This document shows, piece after piece, positions 1 to 7,942 of a stretch of 29,920 nt of DNA. Origin of the DNA: Mageeibacillus sp. UBA1046 (GTDB lineage Bacteria > Bacillota > Clostridia > Saccharofermentanales > DTU023); assembly GCA_002316595.1 (NCBI GenBank), contig DCDV01000002.1, positions 46,375-76,294 of the forward strand, given 5' to 3'. A program made the position numbers and the translations under genes. The notes under the pieces were generated by a model. The model was not told the origin of the DNA. It did no database searches and saw only the letters and a list, made by a program, of their open reading frames with translations. Position 1 is the first letter of the stretch. Every line of letters begins with the position of its first letter.

Positions 1-921
1 CCCTCCGCCATTATACTTAAGGGCAAAAGCTGCTGAATCAAAACAACTGTTTGATCTTATGTTAACTCTAATTTCATTAGGAACAGAGGTTTCGCGTAGA
101 AGAAAAGCGGCATCGACTCCCTCTACCATGCGCATTTCCGAAGGCAAAATCTCCAGATCAGCATCTACTGCGCCGGTTTTGCGCAGAAGATCCCGGGAGA
201 CCGAAGATACTATTATTCTTCTTGCGGGGCTGCACTTAATTCTACTTAAAACCTCGCCTCGCACAAGCATTTGCGGCAGAGTAACCCGCTCATAAAGCTC
301 GTAATATATTTTCGTGAGGTCGGGTTTGCAGCGCATAAGATAAGCCATCTGCTCAAAGGCTCTTGCAGTAGTGGTGGGAAAACTAAAGCGTCCGGTATCT
401 GTCACCAGCCCTGTCACTATCAGAGTAGCGATTTCCTTATTAAATAATTCAATGTCCGTCTCTTTCTCCAGACCTTCAATTAGATCAAAAGCTAGTTCTG
501 ATGTAGAAGATGCATCTGTTTTTATCAGGGCAAGCCGACCCAAATCGCCTTCGAAAACATGGTGGTCCAGGATAATCTTGACAGGAGCTATCTCAAAAAG
601 TCCGGCACGCATTCCCATACGTTCAGATTTGTGACAATCGACTGCAATGCCGATTTTCATTTTGTCGCTGTACTGCTCACAGTCATCAGGAGTATAAACT
701 CGTAAAAGATCCTGTCTGGGTAAAAATTCAAGACGGTTTGTCGGTTCTTCATCTGCTAAAACTATCGCGTTGATGTTTAACGCATTGAGCGCCGCTGCCA
801 GACTAAGCCCGGAACCCAAAGCATCTCCGTCAGCTCCGACATGAGGAAAAATCATTATCTTGTCGGCAGTATTCTGAAGCGGCAAGATTTCGTTCAAGAT
901 GCTCTCTAGGCGTTTATCCAT
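1..921 (-). CDS. nrnA: DHH-family phosphoesterase (NrnA-like), 3' end outside window
   Basis: Reading leftward from the ATG at 919-921, an open frame of 307 codons runs off the left edge. It shows the DHH superfamily pattern: an N-terminal metal motif HVGADGDALGSG (family form HxxPDGDAxGS), DCHKSERMG, and the name-giving ILDHHVF near residue 120. The last visible residues, KYNGGG, are the start of the DHHA1 substrate-binding motif GGGH, so little is missing. NrnA-type enzymes degrade very short RNA (nanoRNA) or pAp in the cytoplasm. The ATG sits 20 bp after rbfA behind an AAGGAA ribosome-binding site, so it is the last visible gene of the rimP-infB operon, a usual position in Firmicutes. The family is secure; nanoRNase versus other DHH activity is inferred from context. 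Confidence 0.88.
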   Translation of the reverse strand, partial: MDKRLESILNEILPLQNTADKIMIFPHVGADGDALGSGLSLAAALNALNINAIVLADEEPTNRLEFLPRQDLLRVYTPDDCEQYSDKMKIGIAVDCHKSERMGMRAGLFEIAPVKIILDHHVFEGDLGRLALIKTDASSTSELAFDLIEGLEKETDIELFNKEIATLIVTGLVTDTGRFSFPTTTARAFEQMAYLMRCKPDLTKIYYELYERVTLPQMLVRGEVLSRIKCSPARRIIVSSVSRDLLRKTGAVDADLEILPSEMRMVEGVDAAFLLRETSVPNEIRVNIRSNSCFDSAAFALKYNGGG

Positions 922-941
922 CCAAATTCCTTAAGCTGAAA

Positions 942-1352
942 TCAATCAGCAAAATCATCTTCCCCGGCGTCAGCGTCGGGAATATCTTCTTGTTTAGACC
1001 TGTTAATTTCATCATTTGAAATAACTTTATCAATCAAGGCGTCCATGGCAAAGCCGCGCTCTATAGAATCATCAGCAACCATATGGAGCTCGGGGACTTT
1101 TCTCAGGCGAATCCTTTTGCCTAATTCCCGGCGCAAAAAACCCTTTGACCGCTCAAGAACAAGCCTGCCATTTTCCTTTTCTTCCTCACTGCCATAAATG
1201 CTGAAGTAAACATTGGCATGGCTAAAATCTCTCGTTACTTTTACATCTGTAATAGATAGCATGCTCGGTTTGCGAGGATCCTTAATTTCTCTGACCAGCT
1301 CGGAGAGAATCCTCTTTACCTCCCAGCTAACTCGAACTTCTCTGTTTGACAT
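942..1352 (-). CDS. rbfA: 30S ribosome-binding factor A
   Basis: A 136-residue protein with the RbfA KH-like fold pattern: N-terminal SNREVRVSWEVKRILSELV, the central stretch SITDVKVTRDFSHANVYFSI, and RIRLRKVPELHMVADDSIERG with the conserved P-x-L-x-F/M-x-x-D-x-S element. RbfA binds the 16S rRNA 5' region during late 30S maturation and matters for cold adaptation. The last 20 or so residues form an acidic tail (DIPDADAGEDDFAD) beyond the core. The start has a good site, AGGAGAAGTCT before ATG. It follows infB after a 143-bp gap, larger than other gaps in this operon. Order infB-rbfA-nrnA is standard for Firmicutes. Confidence 0.95.
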   Translation of the reverse strand: MSNREVRVSWEVKRILSELVREIKDPRKPSMLSITDVKVTRDFSHANVYFSIYGSEEEKENGRLVLERSKGFLRRELGKRIRLRKVPELHMVADDSIERGFAMDALIDKVISNDEINRSKQEDIPDADAGEDDFAD

Positions 1353-1495
1353 AGACTTCTCCTACATATGATTCGGCAGCGGAACTGTCGGCAAAACCTG
1401 ATAATCTATTCCAGGAAATTACCTGCAATGCTGCGAAGCTGAAGGCGACTAAACTGAGGGTGATAAAACCCAAAGATAAAATAGCCTGATTACAG

Positions 1496-4459
1496 CTAAT
1501 CTCTTTGGATCTCCCGCATCTCAAAGCTTTCCAATTGGTCGTCAACTTTTATATCATTAAAGCGCTCAATGCCGATTCCACATTCGTAGCCGGCAGCAAC
1601 TTCTTTCACATCGTCTTTGAAGCGCCGCAAGGAGTCAATTTTGCCTTCAAAAATGACGATACCGTCGCGCACTACGCGAATATCACTATTTCTTAAAATC
1701 TTACCGTCGGTTACATAACAACCGGCAATGGAGCCCGCTCCGCTGACCTTAAACACTTCGCGCACAGTCGCATGTCCCAGAACAACTTCTTTGTATACAG
1801 GCGCAAGCATGCCCTTCATGGCTTTTTCGATGTCTTCGATTGCATGATAGATAACACGATAAAGTCGAATATCCACGCCCGCTTCTTCCGCCATCTCCGG
1901 CACATTTGCCGCCGGTCTGACGCTAAAGCCGATTACAATGGCATTGGAAACTTCCGCCAGCCGGATGTCTGTTTCTGTAATAGCGCCGACTGCCCCGTGA
2001 ATTACTTTAACCTGAACTTCATCGTTGGAAAGTCTTTCCAAAGAAGAGGTAAGAGCTTCTACTGAACCCTTAAGGTCAGCCTTGACGATAATATTGAGGT
2101 CTTTGACTTCTCCGGTGCCCATTTGTGAATAGAGGTTTTCCAGAGACATTTTTGATGAGGTGCGCAGAGAGGTCTCGCGCTCCTGTTCTCTTCGTCTATC
2201 AACTAAAGCGCGGGCTATACGTTCATCTACGACCTCATAAAATACTTCTCCGCCCTCAGGCACCTCAGACAGACCCATGATTTCTACAGGCATCGAAGGG
2301 CCGGCAGACTCAATAGGCTGACCCTTATCATTTTGCATAGCTCTTATGTGACCTATCTGTGAGCCAACCACAATTGTATCTCCGACATTCAGAGTACCCC
2401 GCTGGACCAGCAATGTAGCAACAGGTCCCCGCGCACGGTCAAGTTTTGCTTCTATGACCGTACCCTTTGCCTGTCGGTTAGGATTAGCTTTCAGCTCTAA
2501 TACTTCCGCAGTAAGCAGTATCATGGATAACAGTTCGTCCATGTTTTCGCCGGTCTTGGCAGATACCTTAACTATGGTAGTTGAACCGCCCCATTCAGGA
2601 CCAATCAAGTCATGCTGTGCCAGCTCATTCAATACACGTTCTATATTTATGTTGGGCTTATCGATCTTGTTAATCGCGACCAGTATTTCCGTATCGGCTG
2701 CCCGGGCATGGTGGATAGCTTCAATAGTCTGCGGCATGACTCCGTCATCAGCCGCAACGACAAGCACGGCCAGATCAGTAATCTTCGCTCCGCGAGCACG
2801 CATTGTAGTAAACGCTTCGTGTCCGGGTGTGTCAATAAAAGTGATCTGCTGACCATTGGCATCAACAGTATATGCACCAATTTTTTGCGTAATGCCGCCA
2901 GCCTCATCACTGACAACCGAAGCTTTGCGGATATAGTCCAGAATTGACGTCTTGCCGTGGTCAACATGGCCCATGACAACAATAACAGGCGGACGAGGCA
3001 GAAGATCTTCTTCCTTGTCCGGTGATTCATCAAACAGAATTTCTTCCTCTGTTACTTCAACAAGCTTTTCTGCCTTTATCTCGAACTCATTAGCAATAAT
3101 CTCTGCCGTGTCATAATCAATTTCTTGATTAACAGTTGCCATGACGCCGTAACCCATCAGCTTCATTATTATTTCCGCAGTGGTTTTCTTCAACGCTTCC
3201 GCCAACTCTTTTACTGTCAGACTCTCAGGTAATTTCACATTCGTCAGCAACTGTGCCTGCTTCTGCTGTGCCGTGCTCGGCTGATTATGCTGAGAACGTT
3301 GTCTCATGCGAGTCGCCAGCATTTCTTCTCTGTCAATTTGAGCCTGATTCCGGCGCGGCTCATGACGGCGGCTTTGTTTGTTTCTTTGTGCGTATTGACT
3401 GCGAGTCGCTATCTTTTTATCCTCGACAAGAGCCGGCGTCTGCTGCTGCTTTGATGTTTGCTTAGGCGAGCGTGTCTGACGCGGAGAATCATTGCGGTCT
3501 TTATCTGCAAAGCTTGCACCTGGTTTGCGGTCAAAGCTGCGTTGGCGGCCCTGCCCGGAAGGTTTGGCCGGACTGCCGGTTTGGCCGCGCTCATCACGTG
3601 AACGTCGATCGCCTTGCGGACGCGCTGCCGCAGTATCTCTTTTGCTGACGGCAGGAGCATCAGCGTTCCGGCCTATATAGCTGCCGCTCTGAGGACGATA
3701 GGGTGTCTTCTCTGTCTTGGTGGCTTTAACACCTGTATCCCTTCTTACTTCATCCTTCTTTTCAGCAGCGCCGACTTCTCTCTTCTTTCTGTCGGTGTGC
3801 TCTTTACTGTCAGCGGCCTTAGCAGGCTGTCTGGCTTTGGCAATCTGAGCTGCAGTTTTCACGGCAGCTTCAGCGGCTGTAGCCTTATCCTTCGCCGCGG
3901 TTGCTGCCTCCGGTGCGGTTTTAACGCCAGCTGCTGCAGTGTCTTCAGCAGCGGCAACAGCTTGCTCGCCCTTATCCTGAACAGGAGTCTCTTTTGCTTT
4001 TGTCTCTGTAGCTTTCAGCTCTTTGACTTCCGGGGTTTCAACGGCAGCTGTCTTCTCTGCTTCTTTTGCAGGTTCAGCCGTCTCAGGCGTTACAGTTTCT
4101 TTCGCTGCCGGTGCTGCCGGCGCAGTTGTCACTGAGTCATCAGCTTTCTTGACCTGTGTATCTATAACAGTTGAGTCCTTTTCCTTTTCTGTCTTTTTGG
4201 GTTTTTTCTTAATAACTTTAATCACTGAGGGGATACTCTTACCTGAGATACCTTTCATCTCTACTGTAGTACTGTCATCTAGAGGATCAACTCGTTTTTC
4301 ATCTTTTTCAGGCGCAGGCGGAATAACCGGCTCTGCTTTCTCTGCCGGTATTTCCTGTTGCTGATCTATGGCCTCCGCCTCTTTCATTTGACGCTTAGCT
4401 TCGTCTTCAGTGACAAAGCCTGCCATAAGACCTGAGTTAGCTTCTTCTCTTTTTGCCAT
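1496..4459 (-). CDS. infB: Translation initiation factor IF-2
   Basis: A 987-residue IF-2, a GTPase that places fMet-tRNA on the 30S subunit and promotes subunit joining. Residues 1-400 are low complexity, Ala/Lys/Glu rich then Arg/Gln rich, as in long IF-2 forms. The IF2N module starts near residue 408 (KLPESLTVKELAEALKKTT). The G domain begins near 490 with G1 GHVDHGKT (497-504), then DTPGHEAF (G3) and NKID (G4). Domains II-IV follow and the protein ends SFEMREIQRD. The start ATG lies 8 bp after the L7Ae-like gene. The ribosome-binding site GGAGG is inside the last codons of that gene, about 13 nt from the ATG, longer than ideal. The N-terminal part produces several long but spurious frames on the other strand. 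Confidence 0.97.
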   Translation of the reverse strand: MAKREEANSGLMAGFVTEDEAKRQMKEAEAIDQQQEIPAEKAEPVIPPAPEKDEKRVDPLDDSTTVEMKGISGKSIPSVIKVIKKKPKKTEKEKDSTVIDTQVKKADDSVTTAPAAPAAKETVTPETAEPAKEAEKTAAVETPEVKELKATETKAKETPVQDKGEQAVAAAEDTAAAGVKTAPEAATAAKDKATAAEAAVKTAAQIAKARQPAKAADSKEHTDRKKREVGAAEKKDEVRRDTGVKATKTEKTPYRPQSGSYIGRNADAPAVSKRDTAAARPQGDRRSRDERGQTGSPAKPSGQGRQRSFDRKPGASFADKDRNDSPRQTRSPKQTSKQQQTPALVEDKKIATRSQYAQRNKQSRRHEPRRNQAQIDREEMLATRMRQRSQHNQPSTAQQKQAQLLTNVKLPESLTVKELAEALKKTTAEIIMKLMGYGVMATVNQEIDYDTAEIIANEFEIKAEKLVEVTEEEILFDESPDKEEDLLPRPPVIVVMGHVDHGKTSILDYIRKASVVSDEAGGITQKIGAYTVDANGQQITFIDTPGHEAFTTMRARGAKITDLAVLVVAADDGVMPQTIEAIHHARAADTEILVAINKIDKPNINIERVLNELAQHDLIGPEWGGSTTIVKVSAKTGENMDELLSMILLTAEVLELKANPNRQAKGTVIEAKLDRARGPVATLLVQRGTLNVGDTIVVGSQIGHIRAMQNDKGQPIESAGPSMPVEIMGLSEVPEGGEVFYEVVDERIARALVDRRREQERETSLRTSSKMSLENLYSQMGTGEVKDLNIIVKADLKGSVEALTSSLERLSNDEVQVKVIHGAVGAITETDIRLAEVSNAIVIGFSVRPAANVPEMAEEAGVDIRLYRVIYHAIEDIEKAMKGMLAPVYKEVVLGHATVREVFKVSGAGSIAGCYVTDGKILRNSDIRVVRDGIVIFEGKIDSLRRFKDDVKEVAAGYECGIGIERFNDIKVDDQLESFEMREIQRD

Positions 4460-4467
4460 ATATAGAA

Positions 4468-4800
4468 TTAGTCCTCCACTTGCTCTCTATTAAAAACGTT
4501 TTCAATTAATCTTACAAATCCTTCATCCAATACTGCCAGTGCACTGCAAGCTTTTATTCCGACAGCTTGACCGAATTCTTCTCTGGTCCCTATGATCAGG
4601 ACAGGTATCGAGGCTGTTTTAGCCTTGCCCTTGATCTGCCGGGCAGCTGCTGTGCCACAGTCTTCACTGATAAGAACCAGTTTTGCCGTGCGGCTGAGCA
4701 CTGCTTTTATAACATTATCCTGCCCTAAAGCCAACTTTTGTGCTCTCCGCGCCAGGCCTAGATAGCCTTTAAGCTTCGTCAGATCTTGTCTGCTATCCAT
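4468..4800 (-). CDS. L7Ae/YlxQ-family RNA-binding protein
   Basis: A 110-residue protein of the L7Ae/L30e/YlxQ family, which binds kink-turn-like RNA. Visible family features are GYLGLARRAQKLALGQDNV near the start, VLISEDCGTAAARQI and VLIIGTREEFGQAVG. The position between ylxR and infB is diagnostic for the Firmicutes YlxQ protein, whose cellular role is not settled. I chose the ATG at 4800 because it gives the usual length and lies 13 bp after the ylxR stop. A TTG at 4830 would add ten residues (LQINSELGII) overlapping ylxR. Neither start has a strong Shine-Dalgarno, so translation may be coupled to ylxR. Confidence 0.9.
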   Translation of the reverse strand: MDSRQDLTKLKGYLGLARRAQKLALGQDNVIKAVLSRTAKLVLISEDCGTAAARQIKGKAKTASIPVLIIGTREEFGQAVGIKACSALAVLDEGFVRLIENVFNREQVED

Positions 4801-4813
4801 TATGATGCCCAAT

Positions 4814-5086
4814 TCACTGTTTATCTGCAACCAGAGCAGACTTCAGCTCCTCAAGTGTACCCGGAAGCCACTTCAACTGACCTTTTTTTCTAAGATCGAA
4901 TTTCTGCAGACAATCTTCCTTGCGACAAATATAATACCCTCTTGCTTGCGCTTTGCCTGTACGATCCCAGATCAAACCTTCTTCCTCAGATTCGATCAGG
5001 CGGAACATTTCATCTTTACCGCCTCTTTGGCGGCAACACAGGCACATTCTTACAGGATTACTGCTCTTCAGTGGCATCTTCTTCAT
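4814..5086 (-). CDS. ylxR: YlxR (DUF448) RNA-binding protein
   Basis: A 90-residue YlxR family protein. The signature RMCLCCRQRGGKDEMFRLI is near residue 13, followed by ARGYYICRKEDC, which matches the family's GRGAYxCxxxxC. YlxR homologues bind nucleoid or RNA and are encoded between nusA and the L7Ae-like gene in most Firmicutes. The start overlaps the nusA 3' end by 29 bp. An ATG three codons further in (5077) is possible; neither start has a convincing ribosome-binding site, which fits translational coupling to nusA. Confidence 0.93.
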   Translation of the reverse strand: MKKMPLKSSNPVRMCLCCRQRGGKDEMFRLIESEEEGLIWDRTGKAQARGYYICRKEDCLQKFDLRKKGQLKWLPGTLEELKSALVADKQ

Positions 5087-6419
5087 CTTTTATCGTTTCA
5101 GAGATAGCTACATCAAGTTCTTCAGTGTCATCTTCTTCATCTTGTATCGCTTCGGAGATATCGACATCAGGTTCTTCAGTGTCATCTTCCTCGACGCCTT
5201 CCGTATCTTCTGGAAAATCATCCTCGAACTCATCACTTAAATATTCTTCGTTTTCATCGAAGGCGCTTTCAGAGTCGTCTTGCCAAACCTCTTCGTCCTC
5301 TGCCAACGCTTGATCGAAGCGGCTCATAAGCTCACTTTCAATCATCTCCCGATACTGCGCTTCGCTCTTAATATCAATTTTCCAGCCAGTGAGTCTGGCA
5401 GCCAGGCGCGCATTTTGGCCTTCCCGGCCAATGGCCAGCGAAAGCTGATGATCCGGCACAACGACTGTCGCGGATTGATCATCTTCGTTAATCTCTACTC
5501 TAATAGCCTTGGCAGGGTTCAATGCATTACTGATATACATTACAGGATCCGGATCCCATTCAATAATATCAATCTTTTCGCCGTTAAGCTCATCAATAAT
5601 AGCCTGTACTCTCAGACCTCTCTGGCCGACACAGGCGCCGACCGAGTCAACATTTGGGTCCGAGCTGGCTACAGCAATCTTGGTTCTGGAACCGGCTTCC
5701 CGGGAAATATTCACAATCTCCACCACGCCAGAAGAAATCTCAGGGATCTCCTGTTCAAACAACCTTCTTACCAGATTAGGATGGCTGCGCGATACGATAA
5801 TTACCGGTCTGTTGCGACGCTCATCCACCTTCATGATATAGAACTTCATTCTCTGATTGAAGTTGTATCCGTCCAGACGGGATTGCTCATTATTAGGCAA
5901 TACGGCTTCAGCCCGGCCGATATCCACTGTTACTTCGCGACGGTCCTTACGTTGAACTACACCGGCAGAGAGCTCGCCGACACGCCCGGAAAATTCATTG
6001 TGGATCCGCTCTTTCTCGGCCTGCGCCAGGCGTTGGTTAATAACGCTCTTGGCAGTCTGAGCTGCCAGCCTGCCGAAATCAGCAGGATCTACCTCTCGCA
6101 TCAGCTGGTCTCCTAAATCCAATTCATCTGAAAGAGCTTTCGCATCTGCCAGGGACAGTTGACTATGAAGATCTGTAACCTCATCGACAACAGTCATCGT
6201 CTGATAGACACGCATTTCTCCGGTCTCCCGGTCAACAGAAGCTGTGATATCATCAGAATCTTCTTCTTCATCTTCTTCTCTTCTGTCAGCGGTTCTGATG
6301 TCAAATTCTCTTTTGTAGGCGGAAACCAGGGCTTCTTCAATGGATTCAAAAATAACCTCAACATCTAAACCGCGTTCCTTCTCCAGCAGTCTCAAAGCTT
6401 CAATTAATTCAAGGTTCAT
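5058..6419 (-). CDS. nusA: Transcription termination/antitermination protein NusA
   Basis: A 453-residue NusA, the RNA polymerase-associated pausing, termination and antitermination factor. Order: N-terminal RNAP-binding domain (about 1-125, MNLELIEALRLLEKERGLD), S1 domain (about 130-200), then two KH domains with SSDPNVDSVGACVGQRG and HQLSLAIGREGQNARLAARL. The core ends near residue 360. The rest is a very acidic tail of about 90 residues, the last 45 forming near-tandem repeats (DDTEEPDVDISEAIQDEE, then DDTEELDVAISETIKDEE). Bacillus NusA ends soon after KH2 at about 370 residues, so this is a lineage extension; E. coli NusA has acidic C-terminal repeats of a different kind. The start has AAAGGAGATATT before ATG. 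Confidence 0.97.
   Translation of the reverse strand: MNLELIEALRLLEKERGLDVEVIFESIEEALVSAYKREFDIRTADRREEDEEEDSDDITASVDRETGEMRVYQTMTVVDEVTDLHSQLSLADAKALSDELDLGDQLMREVDPADFGRLAAQTAKSVINQRLAQAEKERIHNEFSGRVGELSAGVVQRKDRREVTVDIGRAEAVLPNNEQSRLDGYNFNQRMKFYIMKVDERRNRPVIIVSRSHPNLVRRLFEQEIPEISSGVVEIVNISREAGSRTKIAVASSDPNVDSVGACVGQRGLRVQAIIDELNGEKIDIIEWDPDPVMYISNALNPAKAIRVEINEDDQSATVVVPDHQLSLAIGREGQNARLAARLTGWKIDIKSEAQYREMIESELMSRFDQALAEDEEVWQDDSESAFDENEEYLSDEFEDDFPEDTEGVEEDDTEEPDVDISEAIQDEEDDTEELDVAISETIKDEEDATEEQ
5063..5189. repeat. Imperfect tandem repeat (about 54 bp) in the nusA 3' end
   Basis: Two copies of a unit of about 54 bp (18 codons) plus a partial third encode the acidic NusA tail, DDTEEPDVDISEAIQDEE / DDTEELDVAISETIKDEE / DATEEQ. 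The unit length is a multiple of three, so copy-number changes would keep the frame. Confidence 0.75.
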
Positions 6420-6545
6420 AATATCTCCTTTGCCCGGAACCGGTGATTTGCTGAAACAATATCTTCAATCGCCTGTCCGGCACTAAACTTAATGTGCACT
6501 TTATATGTTCTTTATCTCAAGCGTGCAATTTATATCGGTACATAG

Positions 6546-6570
6546 TTCCAGGATCCGGGGGATCCGGGAA
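6546..6570 (-). other. Stem-loop between rimP and nusA
   Basis: Two GGATCC hexamers flank a 3-nt loop and are extended after one mismatch by TTCC/GGAA, giving a stem of about ten pairs 11 nt downstream of the rimP stop. No T-run follows on the minus strand, so it is not a standard intrinsic terminator. It could be an RNA-processing or pausing element in the 161-bp rimP-nusA gap; function is unknown. Confidence 0.5.
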
Positions 6571-6580
6571 ACCATGTGTG

Positions 6581-7045
6581 TTAAAACACTACTTCTCTTT
6601 TAATCAAGGCGATGTTCTTGCGCGGGAAGGACATTATCCCGCCTTCAACCTCGATCCTGACCTCTGCGTCAACTCCGCCAAGCAATTTGCCCTGCCAGAG
6701 TTTTTTTCCGGCCACATCTTCATATGATTTGATGCTGACAATTTCACCGGCATAACGCAAGAAGTCGGAATTCTCACTTAACGGGCGATCTAATCCCGGA
6801 GAAGAGACCTCAAAATAATCATGTCTGTCAAGCTTCATCTCTTGATCGATGACAGGATCCGCCAGTTCACTCATTTTTGCACATTCTTCTATAGTGACGC
6901 CGCCTTTGCGGTCAACAAAGACTCGGAGGAATAACTTATCTCCCTCACGAACATATTTGACATCAATCAATTCCAACCCTAAAGAGACGGCCACATCTTG
7001 CAGGCGGTCAAAAATGCGTTGTTCTTCATTAGTCCTTTTGGCCAT
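6581..7045 (-). CDS. rimP: Ribosome maturation factor RimP
   Basis: A 154-residue RimP, needed for 30S subunit assembly in the cytoplasm. The N-terminal domain shows LGLELIDVKYVREGDKLFLRVFVDR and ECAKMSELADPVID. The family hallmark FEVSSPGLDRPL is near residue 80. The C-terminal SH3-like domain contains GKLLGGVDAEVRIEVEGG and the closing NIALIKREVVF. The start ATG has AAGGAAG upstream. It is the first gene of the operon and lies about 57 nt downstream of the inferred transcription start, behind a leader hairpin. Confidence 0.96.
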   Translation of the reverse strand: MAKRTNEEQRIFDRLQDVAVSLGLELIDVKYVREGDKLFLRVFVDRKGGVTIEECAKMSELADPVIDQEMKLDRHDYFEVSSPGLDRPLSENSDFLRYAGEIVSIKSYEDVAGKKLWQGKLLGGVDAEVRIEVEGGIMSFPRKNIALIKREVVF

Positions 7046-7064
7046 AAATTCTTCCTTACATAAA

Positions 7065-7088
7065 TTGAGAGCGGTCCCCCGCTCTCAA
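7065..7088 (-). promoter_or_regulatory. Leader hairpin upstream of rimP
   Basis: A perfect 10-bp inverted repeat, TTGAGAGCGG / CCGCTCTCAA, with a 4-nt loop. It starts about 14 nt after the inferred start site of the promoter at 7109-7137 and ends 19 nt before the rimP ATG. It lies just upstream of the ribosome-binding site without covering it. It may protect the 5' end or regulate the operon; this is inference. Confidence 0.6.
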
Positions 7089-7108
7089 CAGTCCAGTGCA
7101 ACATAGAT

Positions 7109-7137
7109 ATTGTAACAAATAACATCGCTCATGACAA
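7109..7137 (-). promoter_or_regulatory. Sigma-A-type promoter of the rimP-nusA-infB operon
   Basis: On the minus strand, TTGTCA at 7132-7137 and TACAAT at 7109-7114 are separated by exactly 17 nt, with five matches of six to each consensus box. Transcription would start near 7102, giving a leader of about 57 nt to rimP. Confidence 0.75.
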
Positions 7138-7298
7138 GAGATCAGGCTCAATCCGGCTTATCTGCCGATTTCACTAAAATCCTCTGATCAGCTTCATTTT
7201 TTATACCTAATCAGTTACAATTATGCTTGAACACAATATTGTTTGGGCTTGTTCTGCCCTGATTGGATTGTCACAGCAAAACGACTGGTCCCACAGGC

Positions 7299-7347
7299 TT
7301 TGGCATGATCACCTGATTATAATCTGAAATCAGGTGCCTCTGCCAAA
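7299..7347. promoter_or_regulatory. Long interrupted dyad upstream of the P-loop gene
   Basis: TTTGGCA (7299-7305) pairs with TGCCAAA (7341-7347), and inside it CACCTGATT (7310-7318) pairs with AATCAGGTG (7328-7336), separated by a symmetric 4/4 internal loop and a 9-nt terminal loop. There is no T-run. It lies in the 380-bp divergent gap between rimP and the P-loop gene, which holds no other gene that I can see. Operator, leader structure or a weak terminator are all possible. Confidence 0.55.
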
Positions 7348-7352
7348 ATCCG

Positions 7353-7410
7353 GCATCACAAACCAAATCGGCAAAATGCGAGCATCACAAGCCAAATCAG
7401 CGAATATGAG
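7353..7410. repeat. 29-bp tandem repeat, two copies
   Basis: Two adjacent 29-bp copies starting GCATCACAA (7353-7381 and 7382-7410) with a few differences. The second ends directly at the GGGAGGA ribosome-binding site of the P-loop gene. The repeat is probably transcribed in the leader of that gene. Confidence 0.7.
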
Positions 7411-7425
7411 GGAGGACATTTTATT

Positions 7426-7845
7426 ATGATTGATGCCATTGTTGGCGTTAAGGGTAGCGGCAAAACACCCCTGATGTTAGAGGAAATGAGCGAAGAATTA
7501 AAGGAAGAGGGCGCAAATATCGTCTTCATAGAATATGGCAAACGCCTGGAAAGTGTTGTACCGTATCACGTGCGGCTAATTGATATAACTGAATATCCCG
7601 TACGCGGATATGATGGCCTGCTCGCCTTTTTAGCCGGACTTAACGCCAAAGATTATGACATCTCACACATCTATATTGACAGTATCCATAAAGTAACCGG
7701 TGACTACAATAATGATCATCTGGCAGACTTCTTCCGTGAGCTGCAAAAGCTGGCCAAAGATGTAGACAATCGCATTACCATCACAATCAGTGCGGAACTC
7801 GACAGCTTGCCTGACTCAGTTAAAGCTTATGCCCGAAAAAACTGA
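7426..7845 (+). CDS. Small P-loop NTPase-like protein of unknown function
   Basis: A 139-residue soluble protein starting with a Walker A motif, GVKGSGKT (residues 7-14). A candidate Walker B follows near residues 80-85 (HIYIDSIHK). The chain continues with an alpha/beta pattern and ends ITITISAELDSLPDSVKAY. Small proteins with this layout occur in Clostridia and are usually labelled only as ATP-binding; I know of no established role. The start has GGGAGGA ten bases upstream. It is followed on the same strand by mscL after 97 bp, with a 7-bp hairpin (7847-7872) just after its stop. Nucleotide binding is inferred from the motif; activity is unknown. Confidence 0.7.
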   Translation: MIDAIVGVKGSGKTPLMLEEMSEELKEEGANIVFIEYGKRLESVVPYHVRLIDITEYPVRGYDGLLAFLAGLNAKDYDISHIYIDSIHKVTGDYNNDHLADFFRELQKLAKDVDNRITITISAELDSLPDSVKAYARKN

Positions 7846-7942
7846 GAGAGACTGCAGAAAGTAAAAGTCTCTATATGCAGAGTTGGGTATCTTCGCAATT
7901 AAAGATAGTTGTATAGAGCTAAAATTCGTGAGGAGACAAATT

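Noticed and set aside
1327..1545. Minus-strand 72-codon frame bridging infB and rbfA, with a hydrophobic stretch
   Set aside because: It overlaps both genes out of frame, has no ribosome-binding site of its own, and its first and last thirds are shadows of real coding sequence.
3614..4364. Long plus-strand frames rich in Ser, Phe and Cys
   Set aside because: They are antisense products of the low-complexity Ala/Lys/Glu-rich infB N-terminus.
5280..6116. Plus-strand 278-codon frame antisense to nusA
   Set aside because: It lies wholly opposite a well-conserved NusA core, and its composition is that of a reverse-complement shadow.
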